DNA of 6,007 bases from Deltaproteobacteria bacterium (GTDB lineage: Bacteria > Desulfobacterota > Desulfobacteria > Desulfobacterales > ETH-SRB1): contig QMMZ01000146.1 in NCBI GenBank assembly GCA_003647525.1, positions 1 through 6,007 of the forward strand, written 5' to 3'. A program made the translations under genes and the position numbers. Under the pieces are notes generated by a model that worked only from the letters and a program-made list of their open reading frames with translations, was not told where the DNA came from and made no database searches. Of this stretch, positions 1-6,007 are shown in pieces. The stretch's first letter is position 1; each line of letters begins with the position of its first letter.

Positions 1-723
1 TCCATAAATGTAATTTGTGCGAAAGGAAACATAAAGTTCCTCATCCAAACAGAGGCAATCATCATTGTGCATAGGAACCGGAGGAAATGCTTCTTTTGAC
101 CAATCCAATTCCTGATAAGCTAAATCATACGTATTCAGGTTAATCAAATCCTTTCCGGAAACGTATAGTTGCTGATATCTCGAATTGGTTTCTGAGCCAC
201 TGTAATCCCCACTGATATCAAATAGAAAATTAATATTATCAGATTGATCAATTTCAGTGATGGAAATTGTATTAAAATTACCCTGGGAAACGACCACAAC
301 GCTTTCCAGTTCTCTTGCTATACCCGAAATATGTATTAATTGATATTGATTTTTATAGTTGGTTCCGTTCTCTGCTTTGATGTAAGCATAATATTCTCCG
401 GTTTCCAGGTAAATATCATTAATTGGAAACCCTATATCTACTGTATATGTTGCTGTATTTGGATATACAAATATGGAGGGTGCTACAGAAATAAAATCTT
501 TGTTGACCAGACCAATTTTTACGCTTTTGATTACTTTATCATCTTTTATATTTGCTTTTATTAGGATACTGTCCAATACATTAAATTCTTGTAATTCATA
601 AGGTGAAATATAGGTGATCACAGGATGTTGGGTGTCTGTTTCCTTTTTACAGGCTGTAAATAGTAAAATCTGAAAAACCAGTACCAGCAATAAAGGAAAC
701 CACAAATGGAGTTTGTTATTCAT
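1..723 (-). CDS. Secreted lipoprotein, N-terminal part (runs off the left edge)
   Basis: The frame is open from an ATG at 723 to the window edge, giving 241 residues and no stop, so the C-terminus is missing. Residues 1-24 form a lipoprotein signal peptide: NNK at the start, a hydrophobic stretch of about 17 residues, then LLFTA before Cys25. The mature protein would begin CKKETD, a charged tail like those that send Bacteroidota lipoproteins to the cell surface (inference). Residues about 33-132 look like an Ig-like beta-sandwich (ISPYELQEFNVLDSI, then IKDDKVIKSVKIGLV and a strand-rich stretch). Residues about 133-241 are again strand-rich (LESVVVVSQGNFNTI; CLCLDEELYVSF) and could be the first blades of a beta-propeller, but too little is present to name a family. 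No enzymatic motif is visible. It is divergent from the exonuclease gene and separated from it by 158 bp. I am sure it is a coding lipoprotein; its function is unknown. Confidence 0.85.
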   Translation of the reverse strand, partial: MNNKLHLWFPLLLVLVFQILLFTACKKETDTQHPVITYISPYELQEFNVLDSILIKANIKDDKVIKSVKIGLVNKDFISVAPSIFVYPNTATYTVDIGFPINDIYLETGEYYAYIKAENGTNYKNQYQLIHISGIARELESVVVVSQGNFNTISITEIDQSDNINFLFDISGDYSGSETNSRYQQLYVSGKDLINLNTYDLAYQELDWSKEAFPPVPMHNDDCLCLDEELYVSFRTNYIYG

Positions 724-797
724 CTGTTTTTTTGCAAAAAAATGAAGTATCATTGGTAATTTGCTGATTACTGCAATCATGAATTTATAACATGTTT

Positions 798-830
798 ATT
801 GTAGAAATATTTTAAAGATACTTATTTTTG
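798..830 (+). promoter_or_regulatory. Candidate Bacteroidota-type promoter for the exonuclease gene
   Basis: TATTTTTG at 823-830 fits the TAnnTTTG -7 box of Bacteroidota primary sigma factors exactly. ATTG at 798-801 is an imperfect match to the TTTG -33 box, 21 bp upstream, close to the usual spacing. Transcription would start near 837, leaving a leader of about 45 nt before the ATG at 882. The assignment is by motif only, in AT-rich DNA where chance matches are common. Confidence 0.4.
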
Positions 831-881
831 GTTTGTGGTTAACTGACAATTTTGTATTTTTATCCTACAAAATCAATTGTT

Positions 882-1589
882 ATGCTTTATAATCTAAATT
901 TTGAAAAAATCCTGTTTCTGGATATTGAAACAGTTCCCATGGTTCCTGAATATAATCAATTGCCTGAAAAGTTTCAGAAACTCTGGGATAAAAAAGCGGA
1001 ACGTTTAAAAAGGGATGAAGATGATACTCCTGACAGGCTTTTTGGCCGGGCAGGAATCTACTCTGAATTTGGGAAGATTATTTGTATTTCAGTAGGATTT
1101 ATAAAAAACAGGGAGTTCAGGATCAAATCGTATTATGGAGATGATGAGCGAATATTACTGAAGGAATTTTCTGAATTGTTAGATAAGTATTACAACAACA
1201 GGGATCATCTTTTATGCGCACATAATGGGAAAGAGTTTGATTATCCATATATCGCAAGAAGATTGTTGATCAATGGTTTGCCATTGCCTGGCATATTAAA
1301 TATAGCCGGTAAAAAACCATGGGAAATTGCCCATCTGGACACCATGGAATTATGGAAATTCGGTGATTATAAAAATTACACATCTTTAGAGTTGTTAACA
1401 GCTGTTTTTGGAATAGATACTCCCAAAGAAGATATTGATGGAAGCATGGTTGCTGAAGTATATTACAATGAGAATGACCTGGAAAGAATTGTTCAATATT
1501 GTCAGCGCGATACCCTTACTGTTGCTCAGTTGTTACTTTGTTATCTTGGGAAACCTAAAATTAAGGATGAAGATATTATATTTGCATAG
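882..1589 (+). CDS. Stand-alone DEDDy 3'-5' exonuclease, PolB-exonuclease-like
   Basis: The product is 235 residues, close to the usual length of the family of predicted 3'-5' exonucleases related to the proofreading domain of DNA polymerase B (PF10108 type). All catalytic motifs are visible: ExoI FLDIETVP with D14 and E16; ExoII CAHNGKEFDYP with N115 and D120; ExoIII YCQRD with Y206 and D210, the tyrosine placing it in the DEDDy class. HLDTMELW (151-158) and YTSLELL (166-172) are also family-like. There is no polymerase domain, so it is a free-standing cytoplasmic nuclease, probably acting on single-stranded 3' ends with two metal ions; the true substrate is unknown. I chose the ATG at 882. 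An in-frame TTG at 852 would add ten residues without family character and lies only about 15 nt from the likely transcription start. The leader is A-rich with no Shine-Dalgarno site. The next gene starts 39 bp downstream on the same strand. Confidence 0.88.
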   Translation: MLYNLNFEKILFLDIETVPMVPEYNQLPEKFQKLWDKKAERLKRDEDDTPDRLFGRAGIYSEFGKIICISVGFIKNREFRIKSYYGDDERILLKEFSELLDKYYNNRDHLLCAHNGKEFDYPYIARRLLINGLPLPGILNIAGKKPWEIAHLDTMELWKFGDYKNYTSLELLTAVFGIDTPKEDIDGSMVAEVYYNENDLERIVQYCQRDTLTVAQLLLCYLGKPKIKDEDIIFA

Positions 1590-1628
1590 CTTTTATTTTT
1601 AAAGTATTTGTAATCAAAGATTTCAGGT

Positions 1629-2792
1629 TTGATCAAAAATCCAAAAGTTTTTGTTTTTATTCTAATTAGTCTCATTACAATAGGGTTGAGTATCAATAGT
1701 TATGTTTTACCCACCTATGTTAATAAAGGTGAATTTCACTCGCATTATAACAATTATTTGATTTTTAAGGGGTCGTTCCATCACCTGATTGAGCAGGAGG
1801 ATTTGTACAGCTCTTATCCTGCAGAGCATTTTGATATTTACAAATATACTCCAACTTTTGCTTTATTGATGGCTCCACTGGCATATTTGCCAGATGTTGT
1901 AGGACTGGTTTTATGGAACCTGATCAATACCCTTGTCTTTCTATTTGCCATATGGAATTTGCCCTTTAAAAATGACAAATTGAAAATATGGTTATTGGGA
2001 TTTGTGTTGGTGGCTTTAGCTTCTTCCATTCAAAACGTTCAAAGCAATGCTTTGCTTACCGGCTTATTGATACTGGGTTTTGGCTTTGCTGAAAAGAAGA
2101 AAATCTTAATTGCAGCATTGTTTATTACCTTCACTTTTTTTATAAAGATTTTCGGAATTGCGGGACTGGCAATTTTTATTTTTTACAGGTATAAATGGAA
2201 AACTGGATTGTATGTGTTGATTAGTTTTATCGTGTTTGCGATTTTGCCACTTGTTGTAGTTCCATTTCATCAATTACTTGAATTGTATAAAAGCTGGCTA
2301 AGCATGTTGCAAGCTGACCTCTCAGTTTCATATGGTTATTCAGTTGCTGGAATTGTAAGTTCCTGGTTTGGTTTTGTGGAGGTAAAAAACTGGGTATTGC
2401 TGTTTGGGATTATTGGTTTTTTTGTCCCTTTTTTAAAACTTCAATGGTATAATTCACCATTATTCCGGTTATGGGTGTTGGCTTATATTTTAATTTGGAT
2501 TGTTATATTCAATCATAAAGCTGAATCACCAACATTTATCATAGCTGTAACAGGTGTTGGAATATGGTATTTCTCTCAAAAGAGAAACAATGTTAACCTT
2601 ATTTTACTTCTTCTGACGCTTTTATTTACAGTTTTGTCTCCTACTGATTTATTTCCCATTACGATTCGGATTGAGTTTATTAGAGCCTATTCAATTATGG
2701 CTTTACCCTGCTTTTTGGTATGGTTGAAAATGTTGATTGATTTCTTAAGATTGGATTTTTCTCAGGTTCAATCAAATATGGAGAATTCTTAA
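1629..2792 (+). CDS. GT87/DUF2029-type polyprenyl-phosphate-sugar glycosyltransferase
   Basis: This 387-residue, very hydrophobic protein has about nine or ten membrane segments. Segment 1 is at residues 7-27. It is followed by a long outer loop (28-75) holding E55, E57 and D58, candidates for the catalytic acid that GT-C enzymes carry in their first loop. The stretch YKYTPTFALLMAPLAYLP (71-88) and QNVQSNALLTGLLILGF (135-151) are typical of GT87/DUF2029 proteins, as is NHKAESPTF (295-303) in a late loop. Known GT87 members transfer mannose or a related sugar from a polyprenyl phosphate to a glycolipid or glycan at the outer face of the inner membrane; donor and acceptor here are not readable. 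The start is TTG at 1629: a stop lies at 1611-1613, and the first in-frame ATG is codon 81, which would remove membrane segment 1 and the catalytic loop. It is probably cotranscribed with the exonuclease. It converges on the GT-C gene across the repeat island. Confidence 0.82.
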   Translation: MIKNPKVFVFILISLITIGLSINSYVLPTYVNKGEFHSHYNNYLIFKGSFHHLIEQEDLYSSYPAEHFDIYKYTPTFALLMAPLAYLPDVVGLVLWNLINTLVFLFAIWNLPFKNDKLKIWLLGFVLVALASSIQNVQSNALLTGLLILGFGFAEKKKILIAALFITFTFFIKIFGIAGLAIFIFYRYKWKTGLYVLISFIVFAILPLVVVPFHQLLELYKSWLSMLQADLSVSYGYSVAGIVSSWFGFVEVKNWVLLFGIIGFFVPFLKLQWYNSPLFRLWVLAYILIWIVIFNHKAESPTFIIAVTGVGIWYFSQKRNNVNLILLLLTLLFTVLSPTDLFPITIRIEFIRAYSIMALPCFLVWLKMLIDFLRLDFSQVQSNMENS

Positions 2793-2801
2793 AGTCTCAC
2801 A

Positions 2802-2825
2802 CAAAGCCGCAAAGCTACAAAGTTT
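2802..2825 (+). repeat. Three 8-bp units beginning CAAAG
   Basis: CAAAG occurs at 2802, 2810 and 2818, exactly 8 bp apart (CAAAGCCG, CAAAGCTA, CAAAGTTT). The array starts ten bases after the GT87 stop codon and forms the left border of the repeat island. It looks like the CGCAAAG-type intergenic arrays common in Bacteroidota (from memory, not searched). Confidence 0.6.
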
Positions 2826-2846
2826 TGACCTGCTTGCAGCTGTCAG

Positions 2847-2891
2847 CTTTTCAGGTTTGCTTACCCTATATCCATCTTTCAACCTGAAAAG
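2847..2891. repeat. 11-bp perfect inverted repeat with 23-nt loop
   Basis: CTTTTCAGGTT (2847-2857) is the exact reverse complement of AACCTGAAAAG (2881-2891). The stem has few G-C pairs, the loop is 23 nt and no T-run follows on either strand, so it is not a textbook intrinsic terminator. It could still fold at the 3' ends of both convergent transcripts, or mark part of a decayed mobile repeat. Confidence 0.6.
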
Positions 2892-2904
2892 TTTGCCAAA
2901 CCTT

Positions 2905-4263
2905 TCAAATCGACGCATGCTTGTGCAGCTGCGACTTGAAAGATTGAAAGCGGGATTTATATACCTCAATAATCATATATCCAAAAACAACAAAATACTC
3001 AACAAAAATTAACAAGTAATTCTCTTTGAAAGTATTATTTCCATAAGCTGAATAAGAAAGCATTATGAGGAAACTCCAAACAACCACAAATCTATACTGA
3101 GTGAAAACAGAAATAATTAGAGGAATTGCTATATACCAGGAATGAATAGTTGTGGAAAGGAAATAATAAATAGAAATGGCAAAAAGCATGGATACCAGGA
3201 GTACTTGTGGCTTTTCATTTCGACGGATAATTGAAAAAAGTAACACAATTATAAAAACAGATAATCCTAACAATGGCCCCACTTTTTGTATGATATTCCA
3301 TCCTTTCAAGTCAAAACCAATCCACCGGATGATATAATAAAAGCTGGCATTAAACTCAAATTTCCTGAAATACAAATCGATACTCGACATAAAGTTTTCA
3401 ATCAATCCTGAACTTAAAAAAGGTATAAAAAGCAGGATTGAAATTACTCCTGTTATCAGTAAATATTTCAATGTATTGATTTGACCTAACTTTTTTAAAA
3501 ACAATGGAATAAATATTAAAGGAATCAATTTTACTGATATGGAAAATGCCATCCAGATAGCTGATTTCTGGAATCTATCATTTAACAGGAAATATATGGC
3601 AAGTACCAGAAAAAAAATGGTCACTCCTTCAAAGTGCAAATTACCAGTTAGTTCAATTATGATAAATGGATTTAGCGCAAAAAGTAAAATGTTGGATTCA
3701 GGAAGATTTAGCTTTCTTAAAATTTTCTTGCTGTATATGATTGTTCCGATATCAGCAAGGATCATAAAAACCCTTAGAATAATTACACTTCCATAAATAC
3801 TTTTTGGAGATAGGAGGGCAGCTATAAAAAAGAAAAACTGGTTCAAAGGAGGGTAACAAGTATAATTCCCAGGTGATAAACTGCCCTGTCCTGAATACAA
3901 CTCATTGACATCTTTTCCAAGCAATACAGCATCTTGTGAATTAATAATCTCGTTTGGAAGACTTAAATAAGGATTAAAGCCAATGCTAATTAGTCGTCCA
4001 TCCCAGATAAAGCGATAAAAATCATTGGATAAAATAGGAATGCTAAATAGTAGTATTACCCTGAGAAGAATTGATATTTTGAGTATTTCTGAGAATTTTA
4101 TTTTTCCCTTTTGGGAGAAATAGAAAAAAAGAAAGGCGGCGAAAGCAAAAGTATATAAGCCAAAAAACTGGTAAAACTCTTCCCGTTTAGTAAAATAGCC
4201 AATGAGGATATAAACAATAGCACTTATTAGCAGGAGGGCATATTTTAAAGTATTATTTTTCAA
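2905..4263 (-). CDS. Polytopic GT-C-fold glycosyltransferase, mannosyltransferase-like
   Basis: This 452-residue protein has about ten to twelve membrane segments, beginning at residues 7-24 and 31-50. The outer-loop sequence NDFYRFIWDGR (80-90), followed by GFNPY, is a hallmark of GT-C enzymes that use polyprenyl-phosphate sugars; D81 and D88 are candidate catalytic or donor-binding residues. Also family-like are YPPLNQFFF (137-145), NLHFEG (208-213), SVKLIPL (243-249) and the late HSWY (374-377). It most resembles MptA/MptB-type mannosyltransferases in general layout; the transferred sugar and acceptor are unknown. The start is TTG at 4263, 7 bp after the stop of the upstream synthase, which suggests coupled translation. 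The next in-frame ATG is codon 167, far too late. It is the last visible gene of the minus-strand operon. The final residues (about 437-452, SRFQSFKSQLHKHASI) are encoded by the repeat island, so the original C-terminus may have been replaced. Confidence 0.8.
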   Translation of the reverse strand: MKNNTLKYALLLISAIVYILIGYFTKREEFYQFFGLYTFAFAAFLFFYFSQKGKIKFSEILKISILLRVILLFSIPILSNDFYRFIWDGRLISIGFNPYLSLPNEIINSQDAVLLGKDVNELYSGQGSLSPGNYTCYPPLNQFFFFIAALLSPKSIYGSVIILRVFMILADIGTIIYSKKILRKLNLPESNILLFALNPFIIIELTGNLHFEGVTIFFLVLAIYFLLNDRFQKSAIWMAFSISVKLIPLIFIPLFLKKLGQINTLKYLLITGVISILLFIPFLSSGLIENFMSSIDLYFRKFEFNASFYYIIRWIGFDLKGWNIIQKVGPLLGLSVFIIVLLFSIIRRNEKPQVLLVSMLFAISIYYFLSTTIHSWYIAIPLIISVFTQYRFVVVWSFLIMLSYSAYGNNTFKENYLLIFVEYFVVFGYMIIEVYKSRFQSFKSQLHKHASI

Positions 4264-4270
4264 TGTTGAA

Positions 4271-5746
4271 TTAATTTACCTGCCGGATTGATAACCAGAA
4301 AACAAAACCAAATCCCCAAAATAACATGATATGAAAAGGCAATAAACCATAGTCGTTTAGGAAGAATGCACTGACTATTCCAAAAAGAAAGTATAAGGTC
4401 ATCAACCCCTCAAGAATAGTAATGGCATTGATATTGTTTACCATGTATTTATTACCTTCCCACTTGTCCTTATTATTTACAATATTAAATTTTGGTGTAC
4501 GGATAAAAGAACTTTTCTTTCCCATATATCCTTCCAATACAGCAACAGAATTATGTAGTGACAAGCCCATAGAACTAGCCAGGAACATGACAAAATTGGA
4601 GGAAAACCTTTTGATGTTAACAAAAATATTCTGCGATTTGTCCTGGTAGCTGGTCCAATAAAAGATCATCAGCATGGCTGTACAAACAAGAAATATACTG
4701 CTGATATTAAAGACCAGATACAATTCCGGGTGGTTGTTTTTAACAAACAGAATTGGGACACTGAAAAATGCGGTGGCAAACACACATAAAAATATGGCAC
4801 TATTAAATAAATGAAAAATGCCGTGGATTTTTGTTTTGAAAGATGTGTTTTTATTTTTCAAAATTCTGGATCTCATTTTAACAAAGTTTTCAGCACCTCC
4901 TTTAGTCCACCTGAATTGTTGATTTTTCAAGGCGCTCATCACTACCGGTAATTCTGCATCTGTTACCACATTTTCAAGGAATTTGAATTTCCAGCCTTTA
5001 AGCTGGGCCCGATAACTTAAATCAAGATCTTCAGTTAGGGTATCGTGTTCCCATCCACCAGCATCCTCAATACACGATTTCCGCCAGACTCCAGCAGTTC
5101 CATTAAAATTGATGAAATGACCGCCATGGTTTCTTCCCAGTTGTTCCACAGTAAAATGTGCATCTAAACCAAAAGCCTGCAAGCGGGTAAGCAGGGAATA
5201 GTTTTTATTGATATGTCCCCATCTTGTTTGGACCACACCAATTTTTTGATCTTCGAAATATGGAATAGTTTTCAAAAGGAAATCCTTGTCAGGAATAAAG
5301 TCTGCATCAAAAATCACGATAAATTCTCCTTTGGCAATCTTTAAGCCATAATCCAATGCGCCGGCTTTAAAACCTATTCTCTCTTTACGTTGAATATGCT
5401 GAATATTGATTCCTTTTCCTTTTATTTCGGCAACCTTCATTGCAGAAATCTGTATGCTTTCATCTGTCGAATCATCCAGTACCTGGATTTCAAATTTATC
5501 AAGTGGATAATTAAACAAGGCTACAGTATCAATCAATCGTTCAACTACATATAATTCATTATAAATTGGTAGCTGAATGGTGACAAAAGGTACTTCATCA
5601 CTTTTAAGATCAAGTAAAGAATTTGGGTTTTTACGTTGCTCTTTTATTCCTCTCCTGAAATTTACGACCAGGGTCATTTGCATAACACTGTATACAAATA
5701 TGAGCAACAAGGCAGTTCCGTATAATATGATTATTACAATCGACAC
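4271..5746 (-). CDS. Processive family 2 glycosyltransferase, cellulose-synthase/CslA-like
   Basis: This 491-residue inner-membrane synthase has one N-terminal membrane segment (3-27), a cytoplasmic GT-A domain (about 50-285) and four or five C-terminal membrane segments (about 310-335, 342-365, 383-405, 440-463, 466-486). The processive GT2 signature is complete: DDS (91-93), DAD (147-149), TED (238-240) as catalytic base, and QQFRW (276-280). GFKAGAL (125-131), FNGTAGVWR (214-222) and SLHNSVAVLEG (396-406) followed by FIRTPKF (414-420) point to the CslA/CslC-like branch, whose plant members make beta-mannan or glucan backbones; product specificity cannot be read here. It is much shorter than BcsA and shows no C-terminal PilZ domain, so cyclic-di-GMP activation like BcsA is unlikely. 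The start is GTG at 5746, 2 bp after the stop of the preceding gene. Starting instead at M22 or M24 would destroy the first membrane segment. The next gene follows after 7 bp. Confidence 0.88.
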   Translation of the reverse strand: MSIVIIILYGTALLLIFVYSVMQMTLVVNFRRGIKEQRKNPNSLLDLKSDEVPFVTIQLPIYNELYVVERLIDTVALFNYPLDKFEIQVLDDSTDESIQISAMKVAEIKGKGINIQHIQRKERIGFKAGALDYGLKIAKGEFIVIFDADFIPDKDFLLKTIPYFEDQKIGVVQTRWGHINKNYSLLTRLQAFGLDAHFTVEQLGRNHGGHFINFNGTAGVWRKSCIEDAGGWEHDTLTEDLDLSYRAQLKGWKFKFLENVVTDAELPVVMSALKNQQFRWTKGGAENFVKMRSRILKNKNTSFKTKIHGIFHLFNSAIFLCVFATAFFSVPILFVKNNHPELYLVFNISSIFLVCTAMLMIFYWTSYQDKSQNIFVNIKRFSSNFVMFLASSMGLSLHNSVAVLEGYMGKKSSFIRTPKFNIVNNKDKWEGNKYMVNNINAITILEGLMTLYFLFGIVSAFFLNDYGLLPFHIMLFWGFGFVFWLSIRQVN

Positions 5747-5748
5747 TT

Positions 5749-6007
5749 TTAGAGGTATTTAAAAATTGCAAAAATAATCTTTATTCCAGCCATTACAGTT
5801 CCTTTTACCGTTCCAGATACCTTGGAGAACCCGATGCGTTTTTTATAATTTACAGGTACTTCCGTAATTGTTAGTTTGTGTTTAACAGCTTTTATCTGCA
5901 TTTCTATTGTCCAACCATAGGTTTTATCCTGCATACCCAATTTCAAAAGCTTATCAAACTTTATAGCCCTAAATGGACCCAGGTCAGTATAATTAAAGCC
6001 ATAAAAA
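5749..6007 (-). CDS. Dpm1-like family 2 glycosyltransferase, C-terminal part (runs off the right edge)
   Basis: Only the last 85 residues are in the window; the frame is open to the edge, and about 150 N-terminal residues, including the donor-binding DxD region, lie outside. The visible part is characteristic: TDLGPFRAIKFDKLL, then TYGWTIEMQIKA, then VPVNYKKRIGFSKVSGT with the basic RxGxSK motif. These features fit the dolichyl/polyprenyl-phosphate mannose synthase-like GT2 group, which moves a sugar from a nucleotide donor to a polyprenyl phosphate at the cytoplasmic face of the membrane. It ends soon after a short hydrophobic stretch (AGIKIIFAIFKYL) and has no C-terminal pair of membrane helices or GtrA-like domain, so it resembles the short form. 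It is the most upstream visible gene of the operon, 2 bp before the synthase start, and could supply the lipid-linked sugar used by the GT-C enzymes. The true start is not in the window. Confidence 0.8.
   Translation of the reverse strand, partial: FYGFNYTDLGPFRAIKFDKLLKLGMQDKTYGWTIEMQIKAVKHKLTITEVPVNYKKRIGFSKVSGTVKGTVMAGIKIIFAIFKYL

Larger units (their letters stand above)
2793..2960. repeat. Repeat-rich island between convergent genes
   Basis: This stretch differs from its surroundings: it is less AT-rich and packed with short related words. It includes the CAAAG array (2802-2825), an 11-bp inverted repeat (2847-2857 with 2881-2891), two copies of a GCTTG(TG)CAGCTG word (2835-2842 and 2919-2931, the second containing the palindrome GCAGCTGC), and several forms of CTTTCAA or its complement TTGAAAG (2877, 2903, 2937, 2944). 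It starts just after the GT87 stop codon and runs into the last 16 or so codons of the GT-C gene. It resembles the degenerate intergenic repeats I associate with Bacteroidota genomes, but I cannot assign it to a named family. No transposase, clear terminal repeats or target duplication are visible. Confidence 0.5.

Noticed and set aside
340..564. Open frame of 74 codons on the plus strand
   Set aside because: It lies antisense inside the lipoprotein gene, is rich in Cys, Tyr and Ile from low-complexity AT sequence and shows no domain.
813..820. TATCTTTA on the minus strand as a promoter box for the lipoprotein gene
   Set aside because: It misses the final G of TAnnTTTG, and no TTTG-like box lies at the expected distance upstream.
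852..881. TTG at 852 as the exonuclease start
   Set aside because: The extra ten residues look non-coding, and the ATG at 882 gives the N-terminus expected just before the ExoI motif.
1838..2029. Open frame of 63 codons antisense to the GT87 gene
   Set aside because: It is a shadow of the well-supported GT87 coding frame and has no domain or signal.
2847..2891. Intrinsic terminator
   Set aside because: The stem is AT-rich, the loop is 23 nt and neither strand has a T-run after it, so I list it only as an inverted repeat.
2772..2969. Open frame of 65 codons on the minus strand across the convergent junction
   Set aside because: It overlaps the ends of both real genes and is built from the repeat island; its Arg/Ser-rich translation has no recognisable motif.
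3539..3796. Open frame of 85 codons on the plus strand
   Set aside because: It is antisense to the GT-C gene, whose membrane segments and motifs run continuously through the region.
4422..4649. Open frame of 75 codons on the plus strand
   Set aside because: It is antisense to the C-terminal membrane segments of the CslA-like synthase, with no independent evidence of coding.
5577..5762. Open frame of 61 codons on the plus strand
   Set aside because: It is antisense to the synthase N-terminus and crosses the 2-bp junction of two operon genes.

Overview
The window reads as chromosomal DNA from a Bacteroidota bacterium, perhaps a free-living Cytophagia, Sphingobacteriia or Bacteroidales relative. 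This is inferred from several signs: AT-rich sequence, A-rich rather than Shine-Dalgarno-like leaders, a TAnnTTTG-type promoter box, a lipoprotein with a charged tail just after the lipid-bearing Cys, and protein families common in that phylum. No rRNA, tRNA, transposase, phage or CRISPR sequence is visible.

Layout. Positions 1-723 (minus strand) hold the N-terminal 241 residues of a secreted lipoprotein that runs off the left edge. Positions 724-881 are a divergent intergenic region with one plausible plus-strand promoter. Plus strand 882-2792 carries two genes 39 bp apart: a stand-alone DEDDy 3'-5' exonuclease (PolB-exonuclease-like family) and a GT87/DUF2029-type multi-membrane glycosyltransferase. 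Positions about 2793-2960 form a short island of direct and inverted repeats between convergent genes. Minus strand 6007-2905 is a tightly packed operon, transcribed right to left: the C-terminus of a Dpm1-like GT2 glycosyltransferase, a processive cellulose-synthase/CslA-like GT2 membrane synthase, and a second GT-C-type polytopic glycosyltransferase. The gaps between these genes are 2 bp and 7 bp.

How the genes may work together (inference). The Dpm1-like enzyme could charge a polyprenyl phosphate with mannose or glucose on the cytoplasmic face. The CslA-like enzyme could polymerise a beta-linked chain from a nucleotide sugar. The GT-C enzymes could use the lipid-linked sugar on the periplasmic face to decorate a glycan, lipid or protein. 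The GT87 gene meets this operon tail to tail and may belong to the same process, although it is transcribed with the exonuclease. Sugar and acceptor identities cannot be read from the sequence.

The most notable local features are the repeat island, which seems to supply the last residues and stop codon of the GT-C gene, and the non-ATG starts (TTG, TTG, GTG) required by three of the four complete genes. I did not find convincing evidence of a wholly new system; the glycan-assembly locus is the best candidate for a biologically interesting and poorly described pathway.
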